Of a stretch of 64,000 bases of DNA, positions 1-10,719 are shown one piece after another. Both the position numbers and the translations under genes were made by a program. The notes beneath the pieces are model-generated. The model was not told the DNA's origin, did not search any database, and was given only the letters and a program-made list of their open reading frames with translations. This DNA is from Apiosordaria backusii (taxonomy: Eukaryota; Ascomycota; Sordariomycetes; Sordariales; Lasiosphaeriaceae): the NCBI GenBank assembly GCA_030549205.1, contig JAUKTV010000011.1, forward strand, positions 992,001 through 1,056,000, written 5' to 3'. How positions within the stretch are numbered: position 1 is the stretch's first letter; each line of letters starts with the position of its first letter.

Positions 1-1
1 C

Positions 2-568
2 AGCCCCAAGGCTGGAGACTATGTTGCTGCCAAGTTCTCAGAAGATGGCGAATGGTACAGAGCGCGCATCCGTTCCAACGATCGGACTGCGAAGGTGGCC
101 GAGATCGTGTACATCGACTATGGCAACACCGAGAAGCAGCCATGGTCTAAGCTCCGCCCTTTGAGCCCCGAGTTCAACACACAGGCCTTGAAGGCCCAGG
201 CGGTTGATGCTCAGCTTTCGTTTGTCCAGCTCCCCGCCTCTCCTGACTACCTCAACGACGCCATCAACTACATCTACGAGCTCACCGAGGGCAAGCAGCT
301 TGTGGGCAGCTTTGACTTCATCGACTCCAAGGAGGGCGTCAGCTACATCACCATGTATGATCCCAAGGCTGAGGGCTCCAACAAGGTTACCGAGTCTCTC
401 AACCGCAGGATTATCGAGGCTGGTTGGGGTCTTGTTCCACGGAAGTTCAAGCCTTGGGAGCGCAGCAAGGCCTTTGAGTCTCTAGTGAAGAATCTCAAGG
501 AGGCCGAGAAGGTTGCCAATGATGGCCATCGGGGGATGTGGGAGTATGGCGAACTCTATGAGGATTAA
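2..568 (+). CDS. Tudor-SN (SND1-like) nuclease-domain protein, 3' part only
   Basis: The reading frame is open from the first bases of the window and ends with TAA at 566-568, giving about 188 C-terminal residues; the 5' part lies outside. The visible start is a Tudor domain (VAAKFSEDGEWYRARI, then VYIDYGNTE, the aromatic and acidic pattern of Tudor folds). It is followed by the truncated final staphylococcal-nuclease-like segment typical of Tudor-SN proteins (IIEAGWGLVPR, NLKEAEKVANDGHRGMWEYG). In this family four SN repeats precede the Tudor domain, and the protein acts in RNA silencing, RNA decay and stress granules. Those repeats are not visible here, so the family call rests on the C-terminus alone. 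No intron is seen in this part. The gene is followed by TAL1 in the same direction about 1 kb downstream. Confidence 0.88.
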   Translation, partial: SPKAGDYVAAKFSEDGEWYRARIRSNDRTAKVAEIVYIDYGNTEKQPWSKLRPLSPEFNTQALKAQAVDAQLSFVQLPASPDYLNDAINYIYELTEGKQLVGSFDFIDSKEGVSYITMYDPKAEGSNKVTESLNRRIIEAGWGLVPRKFKPWERSKAFESLVKNLKEAEKVANDGHRGMWEYGELYED

Positions 569-1585
569 GCTGGTGGTGATTCTACCTAAGCACGGGGTAT
601 GAAGAGTGTGGGGGTCGGTGCCCTGCGGGTGTGGGCGATGTACAAGAGCTTTTCCACGGGTTTGATGCCGAGCGGGATGGAGCTGACAAAAAGGTGGCGG
701 CGGACTACTCATAGCAGGCAGGTTCAGGTTTGCATAATCCTAGGTCATCATTGGTAGAATAAAAGTAGTGTTTGATGCCCATCTGGACATGTCAGGAGTT
801 AATGATGGTGTTGGTATCAGATCTGGTATTCATTATATAAGCATCTCCGCGCCGAGGAGAACAAGGTGTGAGGCTGGAGGTGGGTAGCGTCTTCTCTCGA
901 CTTCCGGCTATTTGAAGAAGTGGATCTGACGCGCAGGATCCAATCACGCCAGTGGTTCGCGGCACGCCCGACGCTGGTCTCGTGCTGGTCTCGTGCTGGG
1001 AGTTCCTGGTCGCGGCTGAGTAAGGGGTTCTTGTTAGTGTCCAAACCCCCACTGTCGGAGCTATGTCGGACGGTCCACCACAGTCTTTGCTTGCTTGCCT
1101 GGGTCCGATGATAGCACTCGCCCGATTCCAAATGTCTGGCAGCTGCTGAGCTAAACTTCGTGTCCTGCAGTAGACGATGGAAAGGGTTTGGATGGTAAAA
1201 GTACACAAGGTGCTTGAGTAAGTAGATTTATCATCATGCCAGTCAGCCAACAACGATCACCCCTCGCAATCTGGTCTTGGGATGTTGGATGGTCTTCGTG
1301 AGTTTGAGAGAGGCGGCAAGCGGCGAGGGGCATTGACTGCTTGAGAGACAAGGGGGGCGATGGTCTGGGGTGCTCATGACGAGGATGCCCCGCTAAAAGT
1401 CGCAGAGAGTTAGGATATTATCCGCAACGGTTCCCAACACTCTTGGGCATTCTTTCCATTGAACTCTGACACATACAACTTGCGACAAATACCTCTCTCC
1501 CTTTTTTGCTCCTTTCATTGTAGCAAAACACCAGGTGTCTTTTTTTATATCGATATACCCCCAATCCTAATACCCTTCTATCAAA
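569..1585. other. Intergenic: Tudor-SN 3' region and TAL1 promoter/leader
   Basis: No convincing gene is seen. The short open frames on both strands have skewed composition and no family signature. The last 150 bases before the TAL1 start are pyrimidine-rich (CTCTCCCTTTTTTGCTCC), as expected for a fungal promoter or 5' leader. Confidence 0.5.
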
Positions 1586-3020
1586 ATGTCCAACTCTCTT
1601 GAGCAGCTCAAGGCCACTGGCACCGTATGTTCTCCCCCCTGCCTCCAGAAATTACCCCGCCAAACTCCCCCAACGAGGGGATTGAAGCTTGACAAGCCCA
1701 ACACAATTCGTCTGGGCGGTATCGCGGAGCTTGTTTTCCGAAGCTGAAGCTTTGGTTTCTGATGGCTGGGCTAACATGATTGCTTTTCGTTTTGCTTTAG
1801 GTTGTCGTCAGTGACTCTGGTAAGCTATTTCCTGGATGATGCTCGTCCGGCAAGTTTCAACGACGCGGTGGCTAACATTGGTTCTCTAGGTGACTTTGCT
1901 TGTTAGTAATCCCCCTCGATTGCGTCTTCCTCGACGACGACGACATCTACCCCTCTCACGCTTCCGTCTGGATAGAATACTCACACCGTCACAGCCATTG
2001 CCAAGTACAAGCCCCAGGATGCCACCACCAACCCCTCCCTGATTCTTGCCGCCACCAAGAAGGCCGAGTATGCTCCTCTCCTCGACGCTGCCGTTGAGAA
2101 GGCCAAGTCCGAGGGCGGTTCCGTCGACAGACAAGTCGACTCTGCCCTCGACCACCTCCTCGTCGAGTTCGGCCGCAAGATCCTCGAGATCGTCCCCGGC
2201 AAGGTCTCCACTGAGGTCGACGCCGCTTTCTCTTTCGACACCAAGAAGTCGGTTGACAAGGCTCTCCACCTCATCCAGGTATGTCCTCACATTCTAACCT
2301 AGCCTGCCAGCAGGGCGAGCTAACAACATCCGCAGCTCTACGAGAAGGCCGGCGTCTCCAAGGACCGTGTCCTGATCAAGGTCGCCTCCACCTGGGAGGG
2401 CATCAAGGCGGCCGAGATCCTCCAGCGCGACCACGGCATCAACACCAACCTCACCCTCATGTTCTCCCTCGTCCAGGCCATCGCCGCCGCTGAGGCTGGC
2501 GCTTTCCTCATCTCCCCTTTCGTCGGTCGTATCCTCGACTGGTTCAAGGCGGCCAACAAGAAGGACTACACCAAGGAGGAGGACCCCGGCGTTGCCAGCG
2601 TCAAGAGCATCTTCAACTACTACAAGAAGTTTGGATACAAGACGATTGTCATGGGCGCCTCGTTCCGCAACACTGGCGAGATTATTGAGTTGGCTGGTTG
2701 CGACTACCTCACCATTTCTGTAAGTTCACATTTATTTCCCAAGTTGAAATAGGATTGGTTGCTGATTAGATTGTGCCAAACAGCCCAACCTCCTCGAGGA
2801 GCTCATGAACTCTACGGAGCCCGTCCCCCAGAAGCTCGATGCCAAGGCTGCCGCCTCGCTCAACATTGAGAAGAAGAGCTACATCAATGACGAGCCCACC
2901 TTCCGCTTCGACTTCAACGAGGACCAGATGGCTGTTGAGAAGCTCCGTGAGGGCATCAGCAAGTTTGCTGCCGATGCTGTCACGCTGAAGGAGATCATCA
3001 AGGCCAAGGTTCAGGCTTAA
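1586..3020 (+). CDS. TAL1: Transaldolase
   Basis: Six exons: 1586-1624, 1801-1819, 1890-1901, 1995-2278, 2336-2719 and 2784-3020, joined by GT-AG introns. They give 324 residues, against about 335 for yeast Tal1. The product matches transaldolase end to end: N-terminal MSNSLEQLKATGT, then SDSGDF, DATTNPSLIL, the Schiff-base lysine in VLIKVASTWEGI (about residue 133), GINTNLTLMFS, AGAFLISPFVGRILDW and DPGVASVKSI. The enzyme works in the cytosolic non-oxidative pentose phosphate pathway, moving a dihydroxyacetone unit between sedoheptulose 7-phosphate and glyceraldehyde 3-phosphate. The two tiny exons of 19 and 12 nt are needed to read VVVSDSG-DFA and are easy for gene finders to miss. The start is the only ATG giving the conserved N-terminus. 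Confidence 0.97.
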
Positions 3021-3540
3021 GATGATTTGAGATGGGGTGTGGGGTAATGATAAAAAAAAATTAAAATAAAATGGGTTTCAAGAAGCAAAGGTATTAAAAT
3101 GGGATGGAATGAATTTGGCTTTTGTTTGCTGAGCAAGGCTGTTAGTTGAGTTGTTAATTGATGGCTTTTGAACACATTTGATGTTTACTGTTTAGGCGTG
3201 GCCGTTTGCTTGTGAAAGATTGTTGAAGAAGAATTAGACCAAAGGTTGCAGTGGTGGTATTTGGTCAATGATATTGTTGAATACACCCATGATCAGTTTG
3301 TGTGTGTATTGTGCTGGGTATGTACAGTCTACCTAACTAATAACCCCCCATCCCATGTCTTGTTCCCAAAAAGCATTAAAAAACGCCGCTGTAATGCCAA
3401 TGCTTGCTCATGATAATGATTAAAATCCAAAAACGCAAACCCCTTTTCTAATGCAAGATGCAACCCCCAACCATTCTACTCACCCCTTTGACCACCCCCC
3501 CCCCCCTTCCCTGGACTCTTTTCTTCGTATAATAATTGAT
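3021..3540. other. Convergent intergenic region
   Basis: The 3' flanks of TAL1 (+) and the phosphatase gene (-) face each other here. The region is AT-rich with an A-rich run near 3052-3070 and a C-run of 11-12 bases near 3495. No gene is seen. Confidence 0.5.
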
Positions 3541-5213
3541 TTACTCCTTGCTATCCTTCCCAGTACTAACATCATTACAATCAACCTGCACAATCTCATG
3601 CTTGATGATCTCCCCCTCCCCCTCAATATCATCACCCTCTTCTTCTTTCGGGATAATAATCACCATCGCGGTCAACTTCTTCCCGTGACCGCACCCGCTG
3701 TCGAGACCAAACGCGTAGCGGGTCCCCTTTTCTTTTTTGGGTTTTTTGTGACTACCTTTCTTATTGTTGGAACCCTTTTGTTTCTCAAAGTAAGGGGTGA
3801 TGTCGACTTGGGGGTCTACCTGGAGACCTCGGCGGGCGTCGTGGCCGTAGATTACTATTGTTTTTTTTTGAGATGGGGTATCATCTGAGGTGGAAGGGGG
3901 GAGGTGGTTTTGGTGGCGGTTCCTATTGGGTTGGGTGTAAGTAAGGGATGTGATAGGGGGTAGGAAGGGGAAACATACCAAGCCTTTGACCACGGCTCCC
4001 CATCGTCAGTGCTATCCACTGGTACCGGAACCTCCTCTTCCTCCTCCTCTCCATCCCTATTGTAAGAAGGGGCATATATCAAACTCCTCATGTTCATCAC
4101 CGCCCAGGGATCCTGCTTCTCCAGCTCTACACCAGGCACCAAACCGCCATGGACGACAACGACTTCGTTTTGGGTGTTCCATGGCTGTTGCGGGCCTTGT
4201 TCCCCCTCCTCTCCTTCCTTCTTCTTCTTCTTCCCCTTCCCACCCTTGTGCTTGTGATGCTTTTGCTCTGATACTTGTGGTGGTTGATGGCCCAGCTGCC
4301 CAACCGTCAATATCACCGGCCGTTCTGCCAACCACTTCAGTTGCGACTTTGATAAGCTCTTCGCTACAGACTTGGCGTGCTCGTCTTTTTGGTGTTCCTT
4401 TTGGCGGTCGCGGTCCTTGTTCCCGCTTGATTCGACTGATTCGTCTTCTTCTTGTTGCTGCTGAGGCCAGTAGTCTAGTTTCTTGAGACCGTAGGCTGCT
4501 GCTAGGACACGGTCTTCGTGGTTTCCCCTTACGGCAGAGGCACCGATGGACATGGCAAGCGCGACGACGCCTTTGCTGTCTGGGCCTTTGGTTACGAGGT
4601 CGCCTACGAAGATTGCATGGTCCCCGGATGGCGAGAAGTTGAGCTTGGAGTATAAGAGTTTTTGGAGGGGGAGAAGGTGCCCGTGGACGTCGGAGATGAT
4701 TATTAACCTGCGGGGTGGGGGGTTAGAAGGTATGAGGGGAGAGATGAGGTTTAATGGTGGGGGACGGGGGTGTTTGTGGTGATGGTGGCCGTTGGAGTTG
4801 ATGTTGTCTTCCATGTTGAAGTCTTCGTCGGCAGAAATACCAAGGGGGTGTTGAGAGGGGTTCATGATGGGGTTGTTGATATCAACGGTGTCCTGCGATG
4901 ATGAGTGAAGCTGGGGTTGGGGTTCAAGGTGGGGTGCATCTGACGACTCCGAAGACGTCATCCCGCTTTGCTCATCTTGCCCCTGCATCGCTGGTGTTAC
5001 TGTCACTAAGACCTCTTCTGCGGCAGGTGGTTGGTGGTGTGGTTTGTGATGGCCTCCTCCTATCGACTCGAAGACTCGCAGTGTTGATAACTGATTGAGA
5101 ATTGGAAAGTGAAGGGTGAATAAGCATAATGTCAAAAACGACAGGGTACCGAATATTATGAACAGAGTCCGCCGCGGTGGTTGGCGGTTGAAGAGGTGGG
5201 TTATTGCCGGCAT
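3541..5213 (-). CDS. Membrane-anchored ApaH-like PPP-family phosphatase, Ppn2-like
   Basis: Two exons, 5213-3979 and 3922-3541. The 56-nt intron has a GTATGT donor and a CAATAG acceptor, and the product is 538 residues. One hydrophobic segment at about residues 16-38 precedes a long disordered stretch, suggesting a type II membrane protein. The catalytic phosphoesterase motifs follow: DVHGH (175-179), GDLVTKGPDS (204-213), GNHED (230-234), VVHGGLVPG (353-361) and, after the intron, YGHDARRGL (437-445). Together these are the metal-binding set of ApaH-like phosphatases. In yeast the corresponding vacuolar protein Ppn2 is an endopolyphosphatase; that activity is inferred here, and a phosphatase acting on other substrates is possible. 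Low-complexity inserts (poly-Lys/Glu around 320-345, acidic run 389-394) interrupt the core. The second exon is essential because it carries the last catalytic histidine. Confidence 0.85.
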
Positions 5214-5856
5214 CGTTGTTGGTCTTGTGACGACTTGTTGCTGTGATCGGACTGCCGGTTTGTTGAAGAAGGGGTTACCGAACCCCCATTTTGTGGATGA
5301 TCAATTGAGGAACAAAAAAGCGTTGGAAAGGGGGATCCGAAGTCGGTGAGAGTAAGTACAAGACCACGAGTCACTTGCCCTTGGCCATGATGCGCAAATG
5401 TCGATGGTGGATATCGGATTTCTGTGCCACGGGCAATCGCTCCGGGGTCCTATTTTAGTGTTGCGAAACAGGGGTCTTATTTTGACTTTGCGCTGTCACG
5501 TTGCACCACCATTGGCTCCCGTTCGTTCGATGTTCAGACCGAAAAGTCCAAGGCCCGCGGCCACTTGAAGTTTGTTGAAAAGAGCGTGCCTTCTTTGTCT
5601 GATGGAATGCTGTCCCGGGCGTTTGGGAGCGACCGAATATCCCGTCAACCACCGGTGACCTCTGCCATAATTCCCGGCCAAGCGTTACCCAAACTGACAG
5701 CCCAACCTCTTGCCTGGAGTATGATTTTGTTGTTCCCAAAACGCCTGCTATGCCCTTATGTCCCAATTCAAATAATATACAGATACGGTACATGCGTCCA
5801 CCTCAACCCAGCTCTATTGCGCGACCTGGGGGAATCGTCCCATTCCTTCCCGTATG
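5214..5856. other. Intergenic between phosphatase and PET191
   Basis: This is the 5' flank of the phosphatase gene and the 3' flank of PET191. Overlapping open frames on both strands (largest about 110 codons within the region) share no family motif and look like chance. Confidence 0.4.
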
Positions 5857-6316
5857 CTATGACTTCTTCGCAGCAGCTTCCTGTGCTTCCCTGTATTTCC
5901 TATTCTCAGCTTCTCTCCAGTCTTCTGGCGCCTTGCTGTTGCCATCTGTCTCGCCTCGCGTCCCTGCAAAGGCAGACTTGCCGGCATAGAGCTGGTATCC
6001 CTCGCCCGTGTCCTCGGTCTTTTGGATCTTGGTGAAAGCAATGGGCTGGTTGCCTCTAAAGCGCTTACGCATGTCGACCATACCACGGCGACATTCACCA
6101 AAGCCCTTCTTGAGCTGCTTGCACTTGAGCGGGAGGGTATCGACCAGGGGTTCGCGGAGGCAGTCGGCGGCCGAGTTTCGCTGCACCATGACGCACTCGG
6201 ACTCTTGGAGGCATTGCGCCAAAGCGTCTCCTGTATATCAGAGGTTAGTTTTGAGAAGCACAGAGACAATTGATACGGGAGAACATACGGATCTCTTTAC
6301 ATGAACTCGTTGGCAT
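5857..6316 (-). CDS. PET191: Cytochrome c oxidase assembly factor PET191 (COA5 family)
   Basis: A 28-nt first exon (6316-6289) encodes MPTSSCKEIR. After a 58-nt intron (GTATGT donor, ATACAG acceptor) the second exon is 6230-5857; the product is 133 residues. The twin-cysteine pattern is clear: CKEIRDALAQC (CX9C), CVMVQRNSAADC (CX10C) and CKQLKKGFGEC (CX9C), followed by RRGMVDMRKRFRGNQP, the PET191 signature. Proteins of this family sit in the mitochondrial intermembrane space and are needed for assembly of respiratory complex IV. A charged, poorly conserved tail of about 60 residues follows the core, longer than in yeast (about 108 residues in total) but common in filamentous fungi. The tiny first exon is required for the first CX9C motif; without it the frame starts at an internal methionine and loses a structural disulfide. 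Confidence 0.95.
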
Positions 6317-6676
6317 CTTGAGGTCTGTATGGAGGGGCTGTTGTAGTTTAGTGATGGCTCTCGTGATGCGGCAGGCAAGGGATTGGAGTGCTCGGTAAAG
6401 CACGGGCCGCGGGGAGCAAGCTCAAGCTTGAGCTGACTAACATAAATAACAGGGTTGGGGTTCAAGCGGTATCACTGATGGAGTTCGATATCTCCAGAAT
6501 TCAAGGTCTGATCTGGCTGATATTGTTGCTTATCTTTACTGATCCTATCCTTCGAATCTGAGAGCACACTGTAGCATAAAAAAAACGAAAAACTCAATGC
6601 TAATGTTCACGCCAACCACTCACCTCACTTGACCCTGTCCACGCAACCTCCATCTCCGTGATATACATACCTTCCC
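6317..6676. other. Short intergenic region
   Basis: This is the 5' flank of PET191 and the 3' flank of the DUF7704-like gene. No gene was seen. An A-run lies near 6578. Confidence 0.4.
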
Positions 6677-7281
6677 CTACAGATCCTTCTTCCCCCTTAC
6701 CTTCGTCCTCCCCCTCGTATCCTCCTCATCTTTCCCATCTGGCCCGAACGCCCCCAAAAAGTACAAACTCCTCACCGCAAATAGAAACCCCTATTGATTG
6801 AACATCAGTAACTGCCCTCCCGATCTCAGTCCAGGTAGGCAAAACTCACAGTAGCGCCCAAATTCCCCCAAGTCACCTCATTCCACCTGGCGACATTCAC
6901 CGACTCCTCCCAACCGAGACCCCGACAAGTAACGGCCATATGCCCGATGTCTGCTAGCCACAGCGCCCAGAGGTAGCTCCGCACTACCTTGATCTCTGTC
7001 GTGCTGTGGAGGATGAACATGCCGAGGAGGAAGGCGAGGAAGTACATGTTTCCTAGTTGTTGGCAGACGAGGAGGGACTGTTCTGGCCATGCTGAGATGG
7101 GAGTTGGAGTTTGGGCTGTGATGAAATACTGGGGGAACATGACGGCGCCGATTGTGCCGGAGATACTAAGGGACATATTAGTGACTGAGATGGTGAACGG
7201 GAGAAGGCGGGTTGCCTACAGTGATATTGGCTCGGCTATCGTGAAGACAAACCGAGGGAAGGCTGGGAGTTGGGATGTCAT
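6677..7281 (-). CDS. Small polytopic membrane protein, DUF7704-like
   Basis: Three exons are inferred: 7281-7220, 7165-6850 and 6790-6677, giving 163 residues. Introns of 54 and 59 nt have GTAGGC/TTAG and GTGAGT/ATAG ends and keep the frame. The product starts MTSQLPAFPRFVFTIAEPIS and has about four hydrophobic segments. Its core reads LVCQQLGNMYFLAFLLG, TTEIKVVRSYLWALWLADIG and ARWNEVTWGNLGAT, and it ends in a charged tail (KDEEDTRGRTKVRGKK). The P-x-F-VFTI-EP start, the TTE-x-KVVR-YL-ALW-xDxGH core and the WN-x-xTWGN-GAT motif resemble small membrane proteins common in ascomycetes and grouped under DUF7704, whose function is unknown. The family name comes from memory of the pattern. The splice model is supported by continuous homology-like reading across both junctions. 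Confidence 0.75.
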
Positions 7282-8012
7282 CTTGAGATATTGGTGGTCG
7301 GATATCACGGTGAGCTGGCCCCTTGATGCTGTCACTGATGGAGCTGCAGAATGGCGTCAGGTTTGAGGTGGGAACAAATGTCAATGACGCGCGAAAGAAA
7401 GAGGCAGTGATAACTTAACAATCAAAATTAATCCACTACTCTCAATTGAAGCAACAATTCCCGAGACAACCGGCAATCATGACCATGTCTCATCGTCGCG
7501 CTTTCCGCCTGTTCAACTGGAGGGTTAGGGTCACACCGACCTTCCCACCTGGCCAGTGCCCAGCGCACAGACAAATTACACTTTCCCCAGAATTTGCAGT
7601 CGTGCACAGACCATCCCCGCTCGACTACAAATTTGACGGATCCCTGCCAGAATTTCAACTTTCCTTTCTCTTTTTCTTCTTCATCCAAGTGCAGGGGTTT
7701 TACGCGTATCAGTGAGGATTCGTCCGAGATCGCGTTTTTGCTAGTTGAAAACTACATACCTGACCGCTCTTGTCGGGACTTGTTCCTGGCAGGGAATTTT
7801 TGTAACCTTTCTCTCCATTGTGGGATGCTCATGATTCTCTCTTCATTGCTGTCGGTCTGCGGATCGTGGTGAGGAAGATTGTCATGATTTTCAAGCGATA
7901 GATCTTCAAGAATACATTGTCTATTTGTTTTGATGTAAACGAGTCTTGCAACATGGGTATCTTTCATTCTGCCTCTTGCCATATCCTCCTGCGACCGACA
8001 TGTCAACCATGT
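7282..8012. other. Intergenic between the DUF7704-like gene and pirin
   Basis: There are several overlapping frames of 80-90 codons on both strands (e.g. 7428-7688 and 7752-8006). None has a recognisable motif or a neighbouring exon to join. I see no supportable gene. Confidence 0.4.
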
Positions 8013-9119
8013 CTACGCAGTATCCAAAACGACAACCTCGGCCTCGACCTCCCCGACGCTCTCAACCCAAAGCTTATCGCCCTTGTTCACATTCTCAATA
8101 AACGCCCCATCTCCCTCCTTCAACACCGCATCGTCCCTCCCATCCAACCTAATACTAGCCCTTCCGCCCTTTGTCATCGGTAGATGAACAAATACCTTCC
8201 TCTTATTCTGCTCCGTCACATTCCCCCTCCCCCCAACAATCCACTCAAACTTGTTTCCTTCCTTGATAATCCCCGCCCCCATCAAGAAATCAGCATGAAT
8301 CGGAATCGTCCCCTCCACCACCGGCTCAGCCTTGGCCTCCTCCTCCGCCGTAGCATCCGCACCGCCCTTCAACGGACTTAGAATCGTCACAAACGCCTTT
8401 TTCTTCTCCTCTTCACTGAAATGCCTCGTGTGATACCTCGGCTTCAGGCCCCTCCTCCACGGCAGCGCCCAAATCTGCAGGAAATGGACCGTGTCCTTTT
8501 TGTGCTCGTTGAATTCCGAGTGGGCGATCCCCGTGCCGCCGGTGGTGAACTGGACGTCCCCGCGCTTCATGCGGTAGAACTGATCGGGGGAGACGTCGGC
8601 GCCTTCGGCGCCTTTGGTGAGCATGCTGTCGCGGTGGGTGAGCTCGCCGGAGAGGATGTAGGAGAAGATTTCAAAGTCGCGGTGGGGGTGGGTGGGGAAG
8701 CCGGATTGGGGCTTGACGCGGTCTTCGTTGAGGACGCGGAGGGAGCCGAAGGAGGTGTAGGAGGGGTTGTACCAGTTTGCAAAGGAGAAGGAGTGGTAGG
8801 TGTTGAGCCAGCCGTGGTCGGAGTGACCTCTGGTGGAGGAGAGGTGGGGGGTTATTTTGGCGTGGTGGAGGGTGCGGGACATGGTGGTTTTGGCTGCGTT
8901 CATAGATGAGGGTGGTGGAGATGATGATAGGGGTTGGTGGTTTGAGATGGTGGTGGTGATGTTGGACTTGGTGGTTAGGCTTGAGAGGTAAGTTTTCAAG
9001 GTGAGAATCGCAATGTTTGTAGTTATGGAGACGGTTTGAAAGATGTTGGGTTTGTAGAGTGTGATGATGGTAGCGAAAAATGCAATGAGGATTGAGAGGA
9101 GGAGGAACAGGCGTCTCAT
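8013..9119 (-). CDS. Pirin family protein (cupin, YhhW type) with N-terminal extension
   Basis: From the ATG at 9119 the protein has 368 residues. The pirin domain begins around the internal MSRTLHHAKI (ATG at 8882) with HGWLNTYHSFSFANWYNP, then GFPTHPHRDFEIFSYILSG and TGGTGIAHSEFNEH. These carry the metal-binding histidines and the acidic partner of the first cupin half. The second half is more divergent (KVFVHLPMTKGG, DGAFIENVNKGD). Pirins are non-haem iron cupins; bacterial relatives act on quercetin and mammalian Pirin is a nuclear co-regulator. The substrate is unknown here. The extension of about 80 residues begins MRRLFLLLSILIAFFATI, a hydrophobic segment that could be a membrane anchor or targeting signal, followed by a Ser/Thr/Asn-rich linker. 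Translation from 8903 or 8882 would give an ordinary soluble pirin of about 290 residues, so the start is uncertain. Confidence 0.9.
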   Translation of the reverse strand: MRRLFLLLSILIAFFATIITLYKPNIFQTVSITTNIAILTLKTYLSSLTTKSNITTTISNHQPLSSSPPPSSMNAAKTTMSRTLHHAKITPHLSSTRGHSDHGWLNTYHSFSFANWYNPSYTSFGSLRVLNEDRVKPQSGFPTHPHRDFEIFSYILSGELTHRDSMLTKGAEGADVSPDQFYRMKRGDVQFTTGGTGIAHSEFNEHKKDTVHFLQIWALPWRRGLKPRYHTRHFSEEEKKKAFVTILSPLKGGADATAEEEAKAEPVVEGTIPIHADFLMGAGIIKEGNKFEWIVGGRGNVTEQNKRKVFVHLPMTKGGRASIRLDGRDDAVLKEGDGAFIENVNKGDKLWVESVGEVEAEVVVLDTA

Positions 9120-9945
9120 ATAGACGATGGGAGGACCTCTCAATGGAGGCGGGAAGAAGCTGGCAGGCACTGGATTGCAAGAGTAAGGCGTGACACGATG
9201 CTTAAGTCAGCGTATATTAGTGTATTAGGTATCTTAGCTCTTAGTTCATCATTTTTTTTCTATCTCTAGGATGCTTTGTCTTTGATGATGGTTGATGGTG
9301 GTGGAGAGTTGCCTGCCGAGACTCGCTGACCGACGATTACCTCATGATTATTCTTTGGCTGCCAGGCGGCATCGCGTCTCGGCTTTCAACGGCCCGATGA
9401 GTAAGCGTTCAACATCAACGTCAACCTTGCTCGTTGCTCCTCATTCTCAAAGATGTAAACATGAAAATTATGTTGGATCTCACTTTCTTGTGTTATTTTG
9501 GCATGTCGCGATCTGATATTCATTCAACGAGACTCGAAATGACGCACCAAGGAATAGCGACCCTCGAAAACGACCAACATTACAGCCACTACCATCTTAC
9601 CTCTTCGCAGTTCTCATCCAATTATGTCAACGGCTTGGAAAAATAGCATTGAGATTTCTTTGTTCCTCGAGTTTCGAGTCCCGATCCTGATACTGATACT
9701 CTCTAGAACAAAGCGATTGTTTGTTTTCTGCCCACACATTCGACCAACATTGCCTGTGTACGATTCCATGTCGACAGCTTCAGCTCATGTATTTAAATGG
9801 ATGTCTACCACGATGGCACTGTATCGGCACCAATTCACAACAAGCAACTCCCTCCGACATTCGTGCGCAACTCACCTACAGGCCCATCTCGATTTTGGCT
9901 GACTTTACCTTGACGGCAAAGTTAGCACCATCGAACAAACACAAA
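9120..9945. other. Divergent intergenic region
   Basis: This region separates the start of pirin (-) from that of the cysteine-rich hypothetical gene (+). The frame of the latter is open upstream to 9721, but no conserved residues are visible there, so I treat it as leader. No other gene was seen. Confidence 0.4.
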
Positions 9946-10719
9946 ATGTGCCAAACCGAGAACAAGGTCTATACGGTGTGTACGCACGTATATCAGGAGG
10001 TTGTCCCGTGTACGTTGTCGTCGAGAACGCGGGTCAGATGTGCCAACCCCGAGGTTATCACTGCTGCAAGGTTCGGCTTCTGCCGGGCATGCCGTGATTA
10101 CTATAAGCCCCTCGCCACTGACTGCCCGTATTTCATCTTGACCTACTGGGCTTACAAGGCTGAACGTGGTGTCAACTGCGCTGTACATCCTTCGTATGTG
10201 CCGCACGGTGAGCTGATGTGGGTGTCATCTAACCCAGTCGAGGAGTATCGGAAGCGTGTTCACTCTCCTCGCAATGATCTCTCTACTCTTGCCAAAGTGC
10301 TCCCACGCTTTAAGGGAGAGACTAGGGATGAGTATGTCGAACGCCTTCAATTCATTCGACATGCCACTTTGGAGTGGGCTGGACGAAGGCGCAAGGGGCG
10401 AACCTCGGATGAGAAGGTTGTGTACCCTCCGCCTGAGAGCTTTGGACCGCCAGAGAGCTCTGGCTCAAGTTCGGCGCCCCCAACGCCGCCTAAGGAATCT
10501 GTCACTGTTCGAGATACCCCGCAGGTTCACGATGAGACTCTTGCTCGGTTGTGCGGGACCTGGAAGGGCATCTCTTCAGAACATATGACTGACCCAGAGC
10601 GAGAGGTGCGCTGGAGACAGGTGAGCGTTGAGGTTGATCAAGCCATTGATGATATTTTTCAAGGTTTTGCTGAGCTTGCTCGTAGTCCCCAGCCAACTTC
10701 TCGCTTCTCATTTGACTAG
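9946..10719 (+). CDS. Hypothetical cysteine-rich protein
   Basis: This is a single-exon frame of 257 residues; the chosen ATG follows CACAAA, a reasonable fungal start context. The first 80 residues carry eight cysteines (positions 2, 12, 22, 32, 46, 49, 60, 77) and H14. They include C-x9-C-x9-C-x9-C spacing followed by FCRACRDYY, so a zinc-binding or disulfide module is likely. I see no signal peptide or membrane segment, which favours an intracellular zinc-binding role. The middle is basic and charged (RFKGETRDEYVERLQFIRHATLEWAGRRRKGR), followed by a Pro/Ser-rich linker (residues about 165-185) and an acidic or helical tail. I do not recognise the family. The opening MCQTENKVYTVCTH resembles the start of other uncharacterised ascomycete proteins, but I cannot name a function. 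Confidence 0.7.
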   Translation: MCQTENKVYTVCTHVYQEVVPCTLSSRTRVRCANPEVITAARFGFCRACRDYYKPLATDCPYFILTYWAYKAERGVNCAVHPSYVPHGELMWVSSNPVEEYRKRVHSPRNDLSTLAKVLPRFKGETRDEYVERLQFIRHATLEWAGRRRKGRTSDEKVVYPPPESFGPPESSGSSSAPPTPPKESVTVRDTPQVHDETLARLCGTWKGISSEHMTDPEREVRWRQVSVEVDQAIDDIFQGFAELARSPQPTSRFSFD

